DNA from: Cellulomonas sp. SG140
GTDB lineage: Bacteria > Actinomycetota > Actinomycetes > Actinomycetales > Cellulomonadaceae
NCBI RefSeq assembly: GCF_025770785.1
Contig: NZ_JANZLA010000002.1
Span: 331,698-395,697 of the forward strand
Reading direction: 5' to 3'
DNA length: 64,000 nucleotides
Shown: piece by piece, positions 1-7,371 of the stretch
How the letters are laid out: the number at the start of each line of letters is the position of its first letter
Position numbering within the stretch: position 1 is the stretch's first letter
The notes under the pieces: generated by a model
Told to the model about the DNA's origin: nothing
Seen by the model: the letters and a program-made list of their open reading frames with translations, nothing else
Databases searched by the model: none
Program-made: the position numbers and the translations under genes

Positions 1-38
1 TGGATGGCGCTCGGCATCGGTGGCGGCGTCCTCTCGTG

Positions 39-1010
39 TCAGTCGGTGGTGGGGTGGGTCTGACGTGCGTGCCACGCGCTCGCCACCATGTCGGTGAGCG
101 TGCGGTGGGGGTCCCAGCCGAGGTCGCGCGCGGCGAGCGCCCCGGAGGCGACGATGCGTGCCGGGTCACCCGCACGGCGCGGGCCGACGACGGGCTCGAA
201 CGGCGTCCCGGTCACCTGCGCGATGGCCGTCATGATCTGCCGCACCGAGACACCGTCGCCGGCGCCGAGGTTGTAGACGGCCTGCAGCGGGGTGCCGGCC
301 GCGAGCGCCTGCGCGGCGGCGACGTGGGTCTCAGCCAGGTCCTGAACGTGCACGTAGTCGCGCACGCACGTTCCGTCGGGGGTCGGGTAGTCGTCGCCAT
401 TGACCACGGGCGTACGCCCGGCCAGGAGCGCGTCGAACACCAGGGGGAACAGGTTGTGCGGCGACGTGTCCACCAGGTCGTCGTGGCCGGATCCGACCAC
501 GTTGAAGTACCGCAGGGACGTGTGCCGCAGGCCGGTCGCGGTCGCCTGGTCGGCCAGCAGCCACTCGCCGATCAGCTTGCTCTCGCCGTACGGGGACTCG
601 GGCCGCGTCGGGGTGGTCTCGGTGACGACGTCGACGTCGGGCGTGCCGTAGACCGCCGCCGACGAGGAGAAGACGATCGCCGTCACGTCGGCCGCCGCCA
701 TCGCCCCGAGCAGGTGCGCGGTGCCGGTGACGTTCTGCTCGTACGTGTGCAGGGGGCGCTGCACGGACACGCCGGCGTACTTGAACCCGGCGAGGTGCAC
801 GACGCCCTCGACGCGGTGCTCGCGCAGCGTGCGCGTCACCAGCTCGGTGTCCAGCACGGAGCCGACCACCAGGGGAGTCCCCTCGCTGACGAAGCGGCGG
901 TGCCCGGAGGAGAGGTCGTCCAGGACCACGGCCTCGACACCGGCCGACTGGAACGCCCGAACCACGTGCGAGCCGATGTACCCGGCTCCGCCGGTGACCA
1001 ACCACGTCAT
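39..1010 (-). CDS. galE: UDP-glucose 4-epimerase
   Basis: It interconverts UDP-glucose and UDP-galactose in the cytoplasm (Leloir pathway, supply of cell-wall sugars). The 323-residue product opens with the Rossmann NAD motif TGGAGYIGSH (residues 6-15), has the Ser cluster FSSSAAVYG (114-122) and the catalytic YGESK (Tyr141, Lys145) of extended SDR enzymes, and the length is normal for GalE. I start at 1010 because the reverse strand reads GGAAGGAG about 8 bases before this ATG and the Rossmann strand begins at once. An ATG 36 bases upstream would add a tail with no family match. A possible -10 (TAACGT, 1118-1123, reverse strand) would leave a 5' leader of about 100 bases. A related dTDP- or UDP-sugar epimerase cannot be excluded. 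Confidence 0.93.
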   Translation of the reverse strand: MTWLVTGGAGYIGSHVVRAFQSAGVEAVVLDDLSSGHRRFVSEGTPLVVGSVLDTELVTRTLREHRVEGVVHLAGFKYAGVSVQRPLHTYEQNVTGTAHLLGAMAAADVTAIVFSSSAAVYGTPDVDVVTETTPTRPESPYGESKLIGEWLLADQATATGLRHTSLRYFNVVGSGHDDLVDTSPHNLFPLVFDALLAGRTPVVNGDDYPTPDGTCVRDYVHVQDLAETHVAAAQALAAGTPLQAVYNLGAGDGVSVRQIMTAIAQVTGTPFEPVVGPRRAGDPARIVASGALAARDLGWDPHRTLTDMVASAWHARQTHPTTD

Positions 1011-1255
1011 GTGCGTTGCGCTCCTTCCCGAGGTCGACGCCGTCATCCGAGGCTGTCGTGTCTGCCGTCACCGGACCAGGACGACCGTGTGCGAACCGTC
1101 CGTCCCGATGCGTGGCAACGTTAACACGGCGGCCGGACCGGTAGCGCGCAGCCGCGCCGAACGTCCGTCCGGACAGCGAAGAACCCCCACCAGGCAGACG
1201 ACTGGTCGCCGCCCCCGCCTTCCCGCGCGCGAGGCGGTGAGCGAAGACTGGGCCG

Positions 1256-2047
1256 ATGAGTGAGGAACGCGAAGCTCTGGCCAGGACGTTCGATTCGGCG
1301 GCGGATCTGTACATGGGCGCGCGGCCCGACTATCCGGCCCAGCTCTTCGACCGGTTGATGGTGACGACCGGTCTGAGGCCGGGTGATCGAGTCCTGGAAG
1401 TCGGCGCCGGGCCTGGCAAGGCCACGTCGGCGCTGGCTCAGCGCGGGCTGCGTGTCACCGCACTCGAGCCCGGGCCGGCGTTGGCCGCTCGCGCACGGGA
1501 GTTGCTGGCGGACTATCGGGTCGACGTCGTCGAGACAACCCTCGAGGACTGGCACGGCGAGCGGAGCGCCTACGACGCCGTGGTCGCCGCCACGTCGTGG
1601 CACTGGGTCGATCCGGAGATCCGGTACGCCGCTGCGGCGCGGGCTCTTCGTCCTGACGGGCACCTCGCGGTCTGGGGCACGGAGCACGTCTTCCCCGTCG
1701 GCGGCGACCCGTTCTTCGCGGAGCTTCAGGAGGTCTACGACGCCATCGGCAAGGGTGGACCGGCCGAGCCCCGGCGTCCGGCTCCGGGCGAGCTACCGGA
1801 CCTTCGCGAGGAGATCGAGGCGTCCGGGCTGTTCCACATGGTCACGGTCGACCACTTCGACTGGACGGTCGACTACGACGCGGACAGCTACATCCGGCTG
1901 CTGCGCACCTTCTCCGGCCACATCGCGATGGCGCCCGACGACCGCCAGCGCCTCTTCAACGAGATTCGCCGTCGACTGGCCCGCCGCACGGACGGAAGGC
2001 TCCGCAGGGGCTGGGGTGCGGTCCTCAACGTTGCCCGGCGGGCCTGA
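1256..2047 (+). CDS. class I SAM-dependent methyltransferase
   Basis: The 263-residue soluble protein has the SAM-binding motif VLEVGAGPG (residues 46-54) followed by an acidic strand end (ALEPG), and WHWVDPE around 115, typical of the type-11 methyltransferase group. The N-terminal stretch AADLYMGARPDYP resembles the YxxxRPxYP region common in these enzymes. The substrate cannot be told from sequence. The gene stands alone between galE and two orphan membrane genes. A weak inverted repeat around 2081-2099 is the only terminator candidate. Confidence 0.85.
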   Translation: MSEEREALARTFDSAADLYMGARPDYPAQLFDRLMVTTGLRPGDRVLEVGAGPGKATSALAQRGLRVTALEPGPALAARARELLADYRVDVVETTLEDWHGERSAYDAVVAATSWHWVDPEIRYAAAARALRPDGHLAVWGTEHVFPVGGDPFFAELQEVYDAIGKGGPAEPRRPAPGELPDLREEIEASGLFHMVTVDHFDWTVDYDADSYIRLLRTFSGHIAMAPDDRQRLFNEIRRRLARRTDGRLRRGWGAVLNVARRA

Positions 2048-2169
2048 GCAGGACCACGGGGAGCCCCAGAAGTCCCTAGACGTTCGCATTTGCGGAACGA
2101 AGTTGACCCAAGGCGTCTACATGCCTCGTGACGTGGCGGACCGGTGGACGGCGACGGTGCTCTGACGCG

Positions 2170-2655
2170 CTAGTGCCCGCCGAAGGCAGACAGCACGGTG
2201 CCGATGCCTACGAGCACCAGCCCGAGGAGTTCCAGTCGGACGCTGCCCGTGGCGACATCAGTGAGCTGTTCGCGAACGTCCGTAACGTCCCTCGCGATCG
2301 AGTCCCGATCGTTCTCGAGTTCGCGGAACTTGGCGCTGGCCTCGTCATGGTGCTCGGCCTCTCTCAAGGACAGGAGGTTCACGCTGCGGTTGAGCAACCA
2401 CAGTTGCTCGTGCACATCCGCGTCGGCGTCCCACCCGGTCGTGAGCTCCGCTGTCACAGCGTCAGTCACCAGGACATCGTCTGCAGGCGTCCCGCTTCCG
2501 CGCCACGGCCGACCAAGGAGGCGCCGTGCGCGCGATACCCAGCGCCGCACGGGGACGATGGGTTCGCCACGCCGGTGCTTGCGCCAGTCTCGCCAGAGGA
2601 CGTACCCGGCGAGCATCGTGCCGGCCAACGTGGACATCACCCCAGCTAGGAACAC
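2170..2655 (-). CDS. hypothetical membrane protein with coiled coil
   Basis: I do not recognise this family. The 161 residues show a hydrophobic N-terminal segment (about 3-20), a basic stretch (RDWRKHRR), a charged helical region (about 90-135, rich in E, R and D, likely coiled coil) and a C-terminal transmembrane segment (about 141-159) ending in FGGH. That layout suggests a small protein anchored at both ends. The DNA looks less GC-biased than its neighbours. It is divergent from the next orphan membrane gene, with about 80 bases between them. Confidence 0.6.
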   Translation of the reverse strand: MFLAGVMSTLAGTMLAGYVLWRDWRKHRRGEPIVPVRRWVSRARRLLGRPWRGSGTPADDVLVTDAVTAELTTGWDADADVHEQLWLLNRSVNLLSLREAEHHDEASAKFRELENDRDSIARDVTDVREQLTDVATGSVRLELLGLVLVGIGTVLSAFGGH

Positions 2656-2734
2656 CCGCCGAGACTATGACCGGGGTGGTGGATCACCCGCGAACTACCT
2701 CTCCGGCGCGAAGACGCCGCTCTACGTTCGCCAT

Positions 2735-3286
2735 ATGGACGCAACGTCTGGCGTCGCCCGGACCATCGGCGGGACTCTCGCCGTGGTGGGATCGATCGCG
2801 TCAACGATCTGGGGTCTGTGGTTCACGTGGGTCACGTTCGCGGGCGGGCGGCTTCCTTTGCCCGGGGACGTTAGGACGAGCGGATCACTCACCCTCGGCT
2901 TGCTTGTGCTTCTCTTCGGCGTTCCCATCCTTGACACCGTCGTGTACTGGGCGGTCATGGCCATGGTGACTGTGCTGATAGCCCCCTTGTTCGCCAAGTC
3001 GCTGCTAGATGAGGCACGCGCCTCGCGAGCGAGCTCCAGCCCGCGCCGCCGCGCTCGTCGCCTCCCTGCGGCACCGCGGACGGCGCAGACGCGTCCCGCC
3101 CGGGCCGTAGTCGTACTGGAGGGAGGACAGGCGGAGTTCACGAGGGACGCGGCGGGCCACGTCAGAATCGTCGTGTCCGGGTACGGCGATCGGTTGCCGC
3201 CTGGCCTCGTGCACCGCGCAAAGGCAGCGCTGGCTACTCAGCAGGCCAAGCGTGGCGAGCGTCCGTGGTTCCCTGTGTCCAACTAG
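2735..3286 (+). CDS. hypothetical membrane protein
   Basis: The function is unknown. The 183-residue protein has two or three transmembrane segments in its first half (about 10-37, 52-70, 70-88), then an Arg/Ala/Pro-rich linker and a C-terminal soluble part with alternating strands (RAVVVLEGG, HVRIVVSGYGDRLP). I use the ATG at 2735 because the long open frame upstream overlaps the opposite-strand gene and has no protein-like composition. It lies next to tRNA-Asn. With its divergent partner it forms a small island of unrecognised genes between galE and the tRNA. Confidence 0.6.
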   Translation: MDATSGVARTIGGTLAVVGSIASTIWGLWFTWVTFAGGRLPLPGDVRTSGSLTLGLLVLLFGVPILDTVVYWAVMAMVTVLIAPLFAKSLLDEARASRASSSPRRRARRLPAAPRTAQTRPARAVVVLEGGQAEFTRDAAGHVRIVVSGYGDRLPPGLVHRAKAALATQQAKRGERPWFPVSN

Positions 3287-3347
3287 GGGGTGAACGGGGG
3301 ACCGACGCTGTCGGTGACCGGTCACGACACTGCGACCTGGGGGTTTG

Positions 3348-3420
3348 CTCCCCCGACTGGACTCGAACCAGTAACCCTCCGATTAACAGTCGGATGCTCT
3401 GCCAATTGAGCTACGGGGGA
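3348..3420 (-). tRNA. tRNA-Asn (GTT)
   Basis: The reverse strand folds as a 73-base tRNA. The acceptor stem pairs TCCCCCG with CGGGGGA, the D arm starts TAGCTCAATTGG, the anticodon stem CCGAC/GTCGG-like arms carry a loop CTGTTAA (anticodon GTT), and the T arm contains GGTTCGAGTCC. CCA is not encoded. Confidence 0.95.
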
Positions 3421-3487
3421 TCGCGGGCAGAACTGTATCAGCCGGCTGGGTGCGCCCCGACACGACCGGAGCCCGGCCCGGTGTCGC

Positions 3488-3994
3488 TCAGCGAAGCCCG
3501 GCAGCCTCGCGCACCCGCGCCTCGGCCTCGTCCAGGAGGCGTCGCACCTGCGGGTCCGTCAGGTCGACGCGCGGGCCGCCGAGCACCTGCGTGAACAGCT
3601 CGCCGTCCTCCCCGCGCCGCAGCGCCACCTGCACCTGCCCGCCTCCGGGGACGGTGACGCTCGTCGTGTGCACCACCGACTGCTGGACGCGCTCCCGGAA
3701 CGTGCGGGCGAACGCCTTGCCGTCGGCGTCCTCCGGAAGCTCGACGGCCGCCGTGGCGCCCGTCACCCAGTGCACCGTCAACGTGTGGCTGGCGGTGTCC
3801 AGCGTGCCGCGCTCGATCGTCGACCACGGCACGTGCGCCACCTCGCCGACGGCCGGCACCAGGTGCAGCGCCCGGCGGCTCGCCACCGCCCACCGGTCGT
3901 CGGTCATCCGCACGGCGACCAGCAGGGCGTCCCCGTGCGCCAGGTCCAGCCGTCGGCGGACCTCGGCCGGGGGACGGTGCGAGAGCAGGGACAT
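3488..3994 (-). CDS. conserved hypothetical, PH-like domain
   Basis: This 168-residue soluble protein has a run of predicted short strands in its first 100 residues (LLVAVRMTDDRWAVASRRAL, then a WST...TLTVHWV pattern) that resembles the bacterial PH-like fold, followed by a second strand-rich part and a C-terminal helix. I recognise no catalytic motif. It sits between two tRNA genes on the same strand, and the stop lies about 68 bases before tRNA-Asn. Function unknown; the PH-like reading is an inference from the pattern only. Confidence 0.7.
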   Translation of the reverse strand: MSLLSHRPPAEVRRRLDLAHGDALLVAVRMTDDRWAVASRRALHLVPAVGEVAHVPWSTIERGTLDTASHTLTVHWVTGATAAVELPEDADGKAFARTFRERVQQSVVHTTSVTVPGGGQVQVALRRGEDGELFTQVLGGPRVDLTDPQVRRLLDEAEARVREAAGLR

Positions 3995-4061
3995 CGGTAC
4001 CTCCGTACCGTCGGCGGGGACGCGGATGGCGTCCGGGGTGAGGCCCTGGGCGGGCCGTGCG

Positions 4062-4135
4062 TGGGGCAGGTGGGGCTTGAACCCACGACCGACGGATTAT
4101 GAGTCCGCTGCTCTGACCGGCTGAGCTACTGCCCC
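4062..4135 (-). tRNA. tRNA with CAT anticodon (elongator Met or Ile2)
   Basis: The 74-base reverse-strand cloverleaf has acceptor stem GGGGCAG/CTGCCCC, an anticodon loop CTCATAA and a T loop GGTTCAAGCC. The G-C start pair and the anticodon stem CGGA/TCCG argue against initiator Met, which needs a mismatched first pair and GGG/CCC. A CAT anticodon can be elongator Met or, if C34 is modified by TilS, Ile2. The sequence alone does not settle this. Confidence 0.92.
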
Positions 4136-4203
4136 TGGTGCGAGGGCAGGCTACCGCTGCGCACATTTCACCCGGTATCGGCGGTGCGTGGAGAGGGCGG
4201 TTG

Positions 4204-4233
4204 TTGCGCAGATGTCCTGTTTTCGGGCATAGT
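4204..4233 (+). promoter_or_regulatory. candidate promoter of riboswitch-bldC unit
   Basis: TTGCGC (4204-4209) and CATAGT (4228-4233) are separated by 18 bases. Transcription would start near 4240, just before the riboswitch aptamer. This is inferred from spacing only. Confidence 0.45.
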
Positions 4234-4245
4234 CCCCTGCTGTCA

Positions 4246-4320
4246 GCGAAAAACGGCAAACCCACCGCAAGGCGGGGACGCAAAGCCACGGGACCCACGC
4301 AGGTCAGCCGAGCTACCGAA
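4246..4320 (+). promoter_or_regulatory. cyclic-di-GMP-I (GEMM-I) riboswitch
   Basis: The core signatures of the GEMM-I aptamer are all present in order: CGGCAAACC (4254-4262), a stem capped by a GCAA tetraloop (4267-4270), GGGACGCAAAGCC (4275-4287), then the second helix. In that helix CGG (4289-4291) pairs with CCG (4308-4310) around the conserved AG bulge, GACC (4292-4295) pairs with GGTC (4302-4305), and the element closes with ACCG (4315-4318) pairing to CGG at 4254. Shine-Dalgarno AAGGAG (4325-4330) follows only about six bases after the closing helix and the ATG is at 4339. This spacing fits control of translation initiation; no intrinsic terminator sits between aptamer and start. Confidence 0.94.
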
Positions 4321-4338
4321 CGACAAGGAGTGCCACAG

Positions 4339-4551
4339 ATGGCAACCACCCACACCACGCTCCCGCAGGGCGCACTCCTCACCCCTGGTGAGGTCGCGGT
4401 CATGTTCCGGGTCGACCCGAAGACCGTCACCCGGTGGGCGCAGGCGGGCAAGCTCTCCGCGGTCCGCACGCTCGGCGGGCACCGCCGGTTCCACGAGGAC
4501 GAGGTCCGTCAGCTGCTCGAGGGTGTCCCGCAGCAGCGCGTGGCGGACTGA
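4339..4551 (+). CDS. BldC-like MerR-type DNA-binding regulator
   Basis: This 70-residue protein is almost entirely one winged helix-turn-helix of the MerR/excisionase type. It runs LLTPGEVAVMFRVDPKTVTR (about 13-32), WAQAGKLSAVRTLGGHRRF (33-51), and a short helix EDEVRQLL. This is the pattern and length of Streptomyces BldC, which binds DNA as head-to-tail oligomers and controls entry into development. The start is fixed by AAGGAG eight bases upstream. It lies directly behind a c-di-GMP riboswitch, so its synthesis probably responds to that second messenger. A strong terminator follows. BldC orthology is likely but not proven; small excisionase-like regulators look alike. Confidence 0.9.
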   Translation: MATTHTTLPQGALLTPGEVAVMFRVDPKTVTRWAQAGKLSAVRTLGGHRRFHEDEVRQLLEGVPQQRVAD

Positions 4552-4589
4552 GGCCCCCGGTCGCGCAGACCGAGATCCCGCACAGCAGT

Positions 4590-4630
4590 CGAACGCCGGT
4601 GGTGACCGCGAGGGTCACCACCGGCGTTCG
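4590..4630. terminator. bidirectional terminator, bldC-like / tetR
   Basis: A perfect 18-bp inverted repeat (CGAACGCCGGTGGTGACC and its complement) with a 5-base loop lies between two convergent genes. There is no T tract, as is usual in this GC range. Confidence 0.85.
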
Positions 4631-4642
4631 TGCGTCGACGGG

Positions 4643-5179
4643 TTACCGGATGGTGGCCAGGACGGCGTCCCGGACGTCCTCCAGCGAACGGTCCGGCTGG
4701 AAGACGAGCCACTCGAGCCCCGTGATCACCGTGGCGCCGAACAGCGCGGCCGCCGTGAGCGTCGAGTCCCGCTCGGGCCACGCCTGCGCGACCACGGTGC
4801 GGAACGCGCCGATCGAGTCCTCGCGGATGTTGCGGATGGACTCCTGCCACTGACGTCCTGTCCGGAACACCTCGGCGACCGCCAGCTTGGCGAAGTCGGG
4901 GTGGTCGCGGATGTGCACCAGCAGCTGCGTCACCATCGCCTCGACGGCCGCCCGACCGGTCAGGCCGTCGCTCGCCGCCTGCAGCGCGGCCGTCAGCCGG
5001 GCGACGCCCTCGGCGATGATCGTCTCGAACAGAGCCGACTTGCTGCCGAAGTTGTAGAACACGCTGCCCTTGGCCACGCCCGCGGCCGCCGCGATGTCGT
5101 CGATCGACGTCGCGGCGATGCCGCGGTCCGCCACGAGCGCGAGTGCTGCCGAGACGATGTGGTCCCTCGTGGCCGCCAT
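4643..5179 (-). CDS. TetR-family transcriptional regulator
   Basis: The 178-residue protein has the canonical TetR N-terminal helix-turn-helix (ATSIDDIAAAAGVAKGSVFY, residues 23-42, then NFGSKSALF) and a helical ligand-binding part after it. The start at 5179 removes a Cys/Arg-rich upstream extension unlike any TetR. It is the last gene of an operon with the Pip-like membrane protein and the ABC-like ATPase, and probably represses the operon through the palindrome at 8148-8161, in front of the first gene. The ligand is unknown; membrane-active drugs are the usual guess for this arrangement. Confidence 0.92.
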   Translation of the reverse strand: MAATRDHIVSAALALVADRGIAATSIDDIAAAAGVAKGSVFYNFGSKSALFETIIAEGVARLTAALQAASDGLTGRAAVEAMVTQLLVHIRDHPDFAKLAVAEVFRTGRQWQESIRNIREDSIGAFRTVVAQAWPERDSTLTAAALFGATVITGLEWLVFQPDRSLEDVRDAVLATIR

Positions 5180-5192
5180 GTGCGGAAGCCTG

Positions 5193-7325
5193 TCAGATGG
5201 ACAGCACGGGGTGCAGGCGTGACAGCGTCCACGTGCGCATCCGGCCGGCACGCCACGCGGTGATCGCGAGCGACCCGACCAGCACACCGACCAGGACGAG
5301 CACCGCGACCAGCAGCCGCCCGTCGGCGCCGCCCGTGATCACCTCGCGCAGCCCGCTGACCGCGTAGCTCATGGGGAGCCACGGGTGCACCGCCTGGAAG
5401 AAGGCAGGGGTGGTCTGCACCGGGTAGGTGCCACCGGAGGAGGCGAGCTGCAGCATCAGCAGCGCCAGGACGGCCACCTTCCCTCCCGCGGGGCCGAGCA
5501 CGGCCACCAGCATCTGCTGCAGGGCGAGGAACGCCGCGACGACCAGCAGCGTGAACGCCACGGTGCCTACCGCCGACGCCGGCTGCAGCCCCACCCCCCA
5601 GTGGATGACGGCGAGCATCACCGCCACCTGGGCGACGCCGATCACCATCGCCGGCAGGAACCCGGCGAACGTCGCACGCCAGCCCGACGCCGGCGTCGCC
5701 AGCGCCCGCGAGGGCAACGGCCGCAGCAGCAGCCAGGTGATCAGGGAGCCGACGAAGAGCGCCAGCGGGATGAAGAACGGCGCGAACCCCTCGCCGAACC
5801 CGGCGGCGGCGTGCACGTCGGTGCTGGCCAGCCGTACGGGCGTGCTCAGTGTCGCGGCGCGCGCCGTCTGCGTCCCCGGGTCGTCCGCCGGGATGGACGA
5901 GGCACCGGTCTGCAGCGCGCCTGCCAGCGTGGCGGAGCCGGCTCCGAGCTGGTCCGAGCCTGCGGCGACGCGCGAGGCGCCGGACGCCAGGGTGCTCGTG
6001 CCGCCCGCGAGCGTGGTGGCACCTGCTGCGAGCGCGGCGGTGCCGGCGGCGAGCTGGTCCGCACCGGCCGCGAGGTCGTGCGCCCCGGCGGCGGCCGACA
6101 CCGCTCCGCCGGACACCTGCGAAGTCCCGCCGGCCAGCGCGGTGGCACCGGAGCTGAGCTGGGAGGCGGACGTGCTCAGCGTGCTCAGCCCGGAGCTCAG
6201 CTGGGCTGCACCGCCGGCGACCTTGGCCGCACCCGCCTGGAGCTGGGACAGCTGGTCGGTGGTCTGGGCGAGCTGGTCTGCCGAGGGCAACGCGGCGGCG
6301 TCCTTCTGCAGCCCGCTCAGGAGCGCGGCAGCGGTGGGGTCGACCGGCGCCCGGGCGGCGAGGTACATCATGACGGACGTGAGGCCGCCGGACAGGTCGC
6401 CGAGCTGGCTCGCCAGCGCGGAGACCTGCCCCGCGGTGCTGGTGACGCCGGCGGACACCTGTGCGGCACCCGTGGCGAGCGCGGTTGCCGACGTCGCGGC
6501 CGTCGCGCTGCCGTCGGCGAGCCGGGCGGCCCCGTCGGCGAGCGTGCGTGCGCCCGCGGCGCTGGCCTGGGCGCCCGTCGCGAGGGTCGCCGTGCCCTCC
6601 GCGAGGGCGTGCGCCCCCTTGTCCAGCGTGGCCGACCCGCTCGCTGCCGCCGAGCTGCCGGAAGCCAGGCTCGCGGCGCCCCCGGCGGCCGCGTCCGCAC
6701 CGGAGGCCACCTGGTGCGCGCCCGACGACAGCGTCCCGGCTGCCGCCTGCAGCGTCAGCGCACCGTCCGAGGCGCGGGCGAAGCCGTCGCGGGCCGACCC
6801 GAGCCCGACCAGCACCTGGTCGGCGGCCTGCTGACCGATCGTCGCCCGGACGGCGTCGGACACCTGCGCCATCGCGCTCCGGCCGAGCGTCGTGGCGAGG
6901 AACGAGTTGGTGTCGTCGTACGTCACCTGCAGCTGGGCGGGATGCGGGTCGCTTCCACCGGCGGACACGACGGAGGCGGAGAAGTCGGCCGGGACGGTCA
7001 GAGCGAAGTAGTAGCGCCCGTCCCGGACGCCCGCCGCCGCGTCCCCGGCGTCCGTGCGGACCCACTTCAGCGCCTTCGAGTCGACCAGCGCCGTGGTGAC
7101 CTCGTCACCCGCGTGCACGGGTGCGCCGTCCCGCACCGTGCCCGTGTCGGCGTTCACCAGGGCGACGGGCAGTCGGTCGAGGTGCCCGGTCGGGTCCCAG
7201 AAGGCCCACAGGTACAGGGCGCCGTACAGCAGCGGGACCAGCACCATCGCGGCGATGGCGAGCTTGGGCAGCAGCCCGTGGCGGAACCGGCGCAGCTCGG
7301 TGCCGGTGGAGGTGAGAGACGTCAT
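5193..7325 (-). CDS. YhgE/Pip-family membrane protein
   Basis: This 710-residue protein matches the YhgE/Pip (phage-infection-protein) plan. It has one N-terminal transmembrane helix (about 20-45), an extracellular domain containing DTNSFLATTLGRS, a long Ala/Ser/Gly-rich region (about 200-510) built from heptad-like GAxxLAxG repeats, then five transmembrane helices with the ABC-2-like segment GTYPVQTTPAFFQAVHPWLP. Relatives include the Lactococcus phage receptor Pip and the ESX-type YueB, and many act with transporters, but the biochemical role here is unknown. The start is the ATG at 7325. It lies 47 bases after the ABC-like gene and 13 before tetR, so the three genes form one operon. Confidence 0.88.
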   Translation of the reverse strand: MTSLTSTGTELRRFRHGLLPKLAIAAMVLVPLLYGALYLWAFWDPTGHLDRLPVALVNADTGTVRDGAPVHAGDEVTTALVDSKALKWVRTDAGDAAAGVRDGRYYFALTVPADFSASVVSAGGSDPHPAQLQVTYDDTNSFLATTLGRSAMAQVSDAVRATIGQQAADQVLVGLGSARDGFARASDGALTLQAAAGTLSSGAHQVASGADAAAGGAASLASGSSAAASGSATLDKGAHALAEGTATLATGAQASAAGARTLADGAARLADGSATAATSATALATGAAQVSAGVTSTAGQVSALASQLGDLSGGLTSVMMYLAARAPVDPTAAALLSGLQKDAAALPSADQLAQTTDQLSQLQAGAAKVAGGAAQLSSGLSTLSTSASQLSSGATALAGGTSQVSGGAVSAAAGAHDLAAGADQLAAGTAALAAGATTLAGGTSTLASGASRVAAGSDQLGAGSATLAGALQTGASSIPADDPGTQTARAATLSTPVRLASTDVHAAAGFGEGFAPFFIPLALFVGSLITWLLLRPLPSRALATPASGWRATFAGFLPAMVIGVAQVAVMLAVIHWGVGLQPASAVGTVAFTLLVVAAFLALQQMLVAVLGPAGGKVAVLALLMLQLASSGGTYPVQTTPAFFQAVHPWLPMSYAVSGLREVITGGADGRLLVAVLVLVGVLVGSLAITAWRAGRMRTWTLSRLHPVLSI

Positions 7326-7371
7326 CACAGTCCTCGGAAGTCGTGGTCGGGGGAGGCGCACCGGGTCGGTG

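Noticed and set aside
2198..2734. Long N-terminal extension of the 2735-3286 protein
   Set aside because: It overlaps the opposite-strand gene, is Ser/Arg-rich and has no start signal; ATG 2735 is used.
1011..3420. Genomic island integrated at tRNA-Asn
   Set aside because: I found no integrase and no repeat of the tRNA 3' end, so only the odd gene pair is reported.
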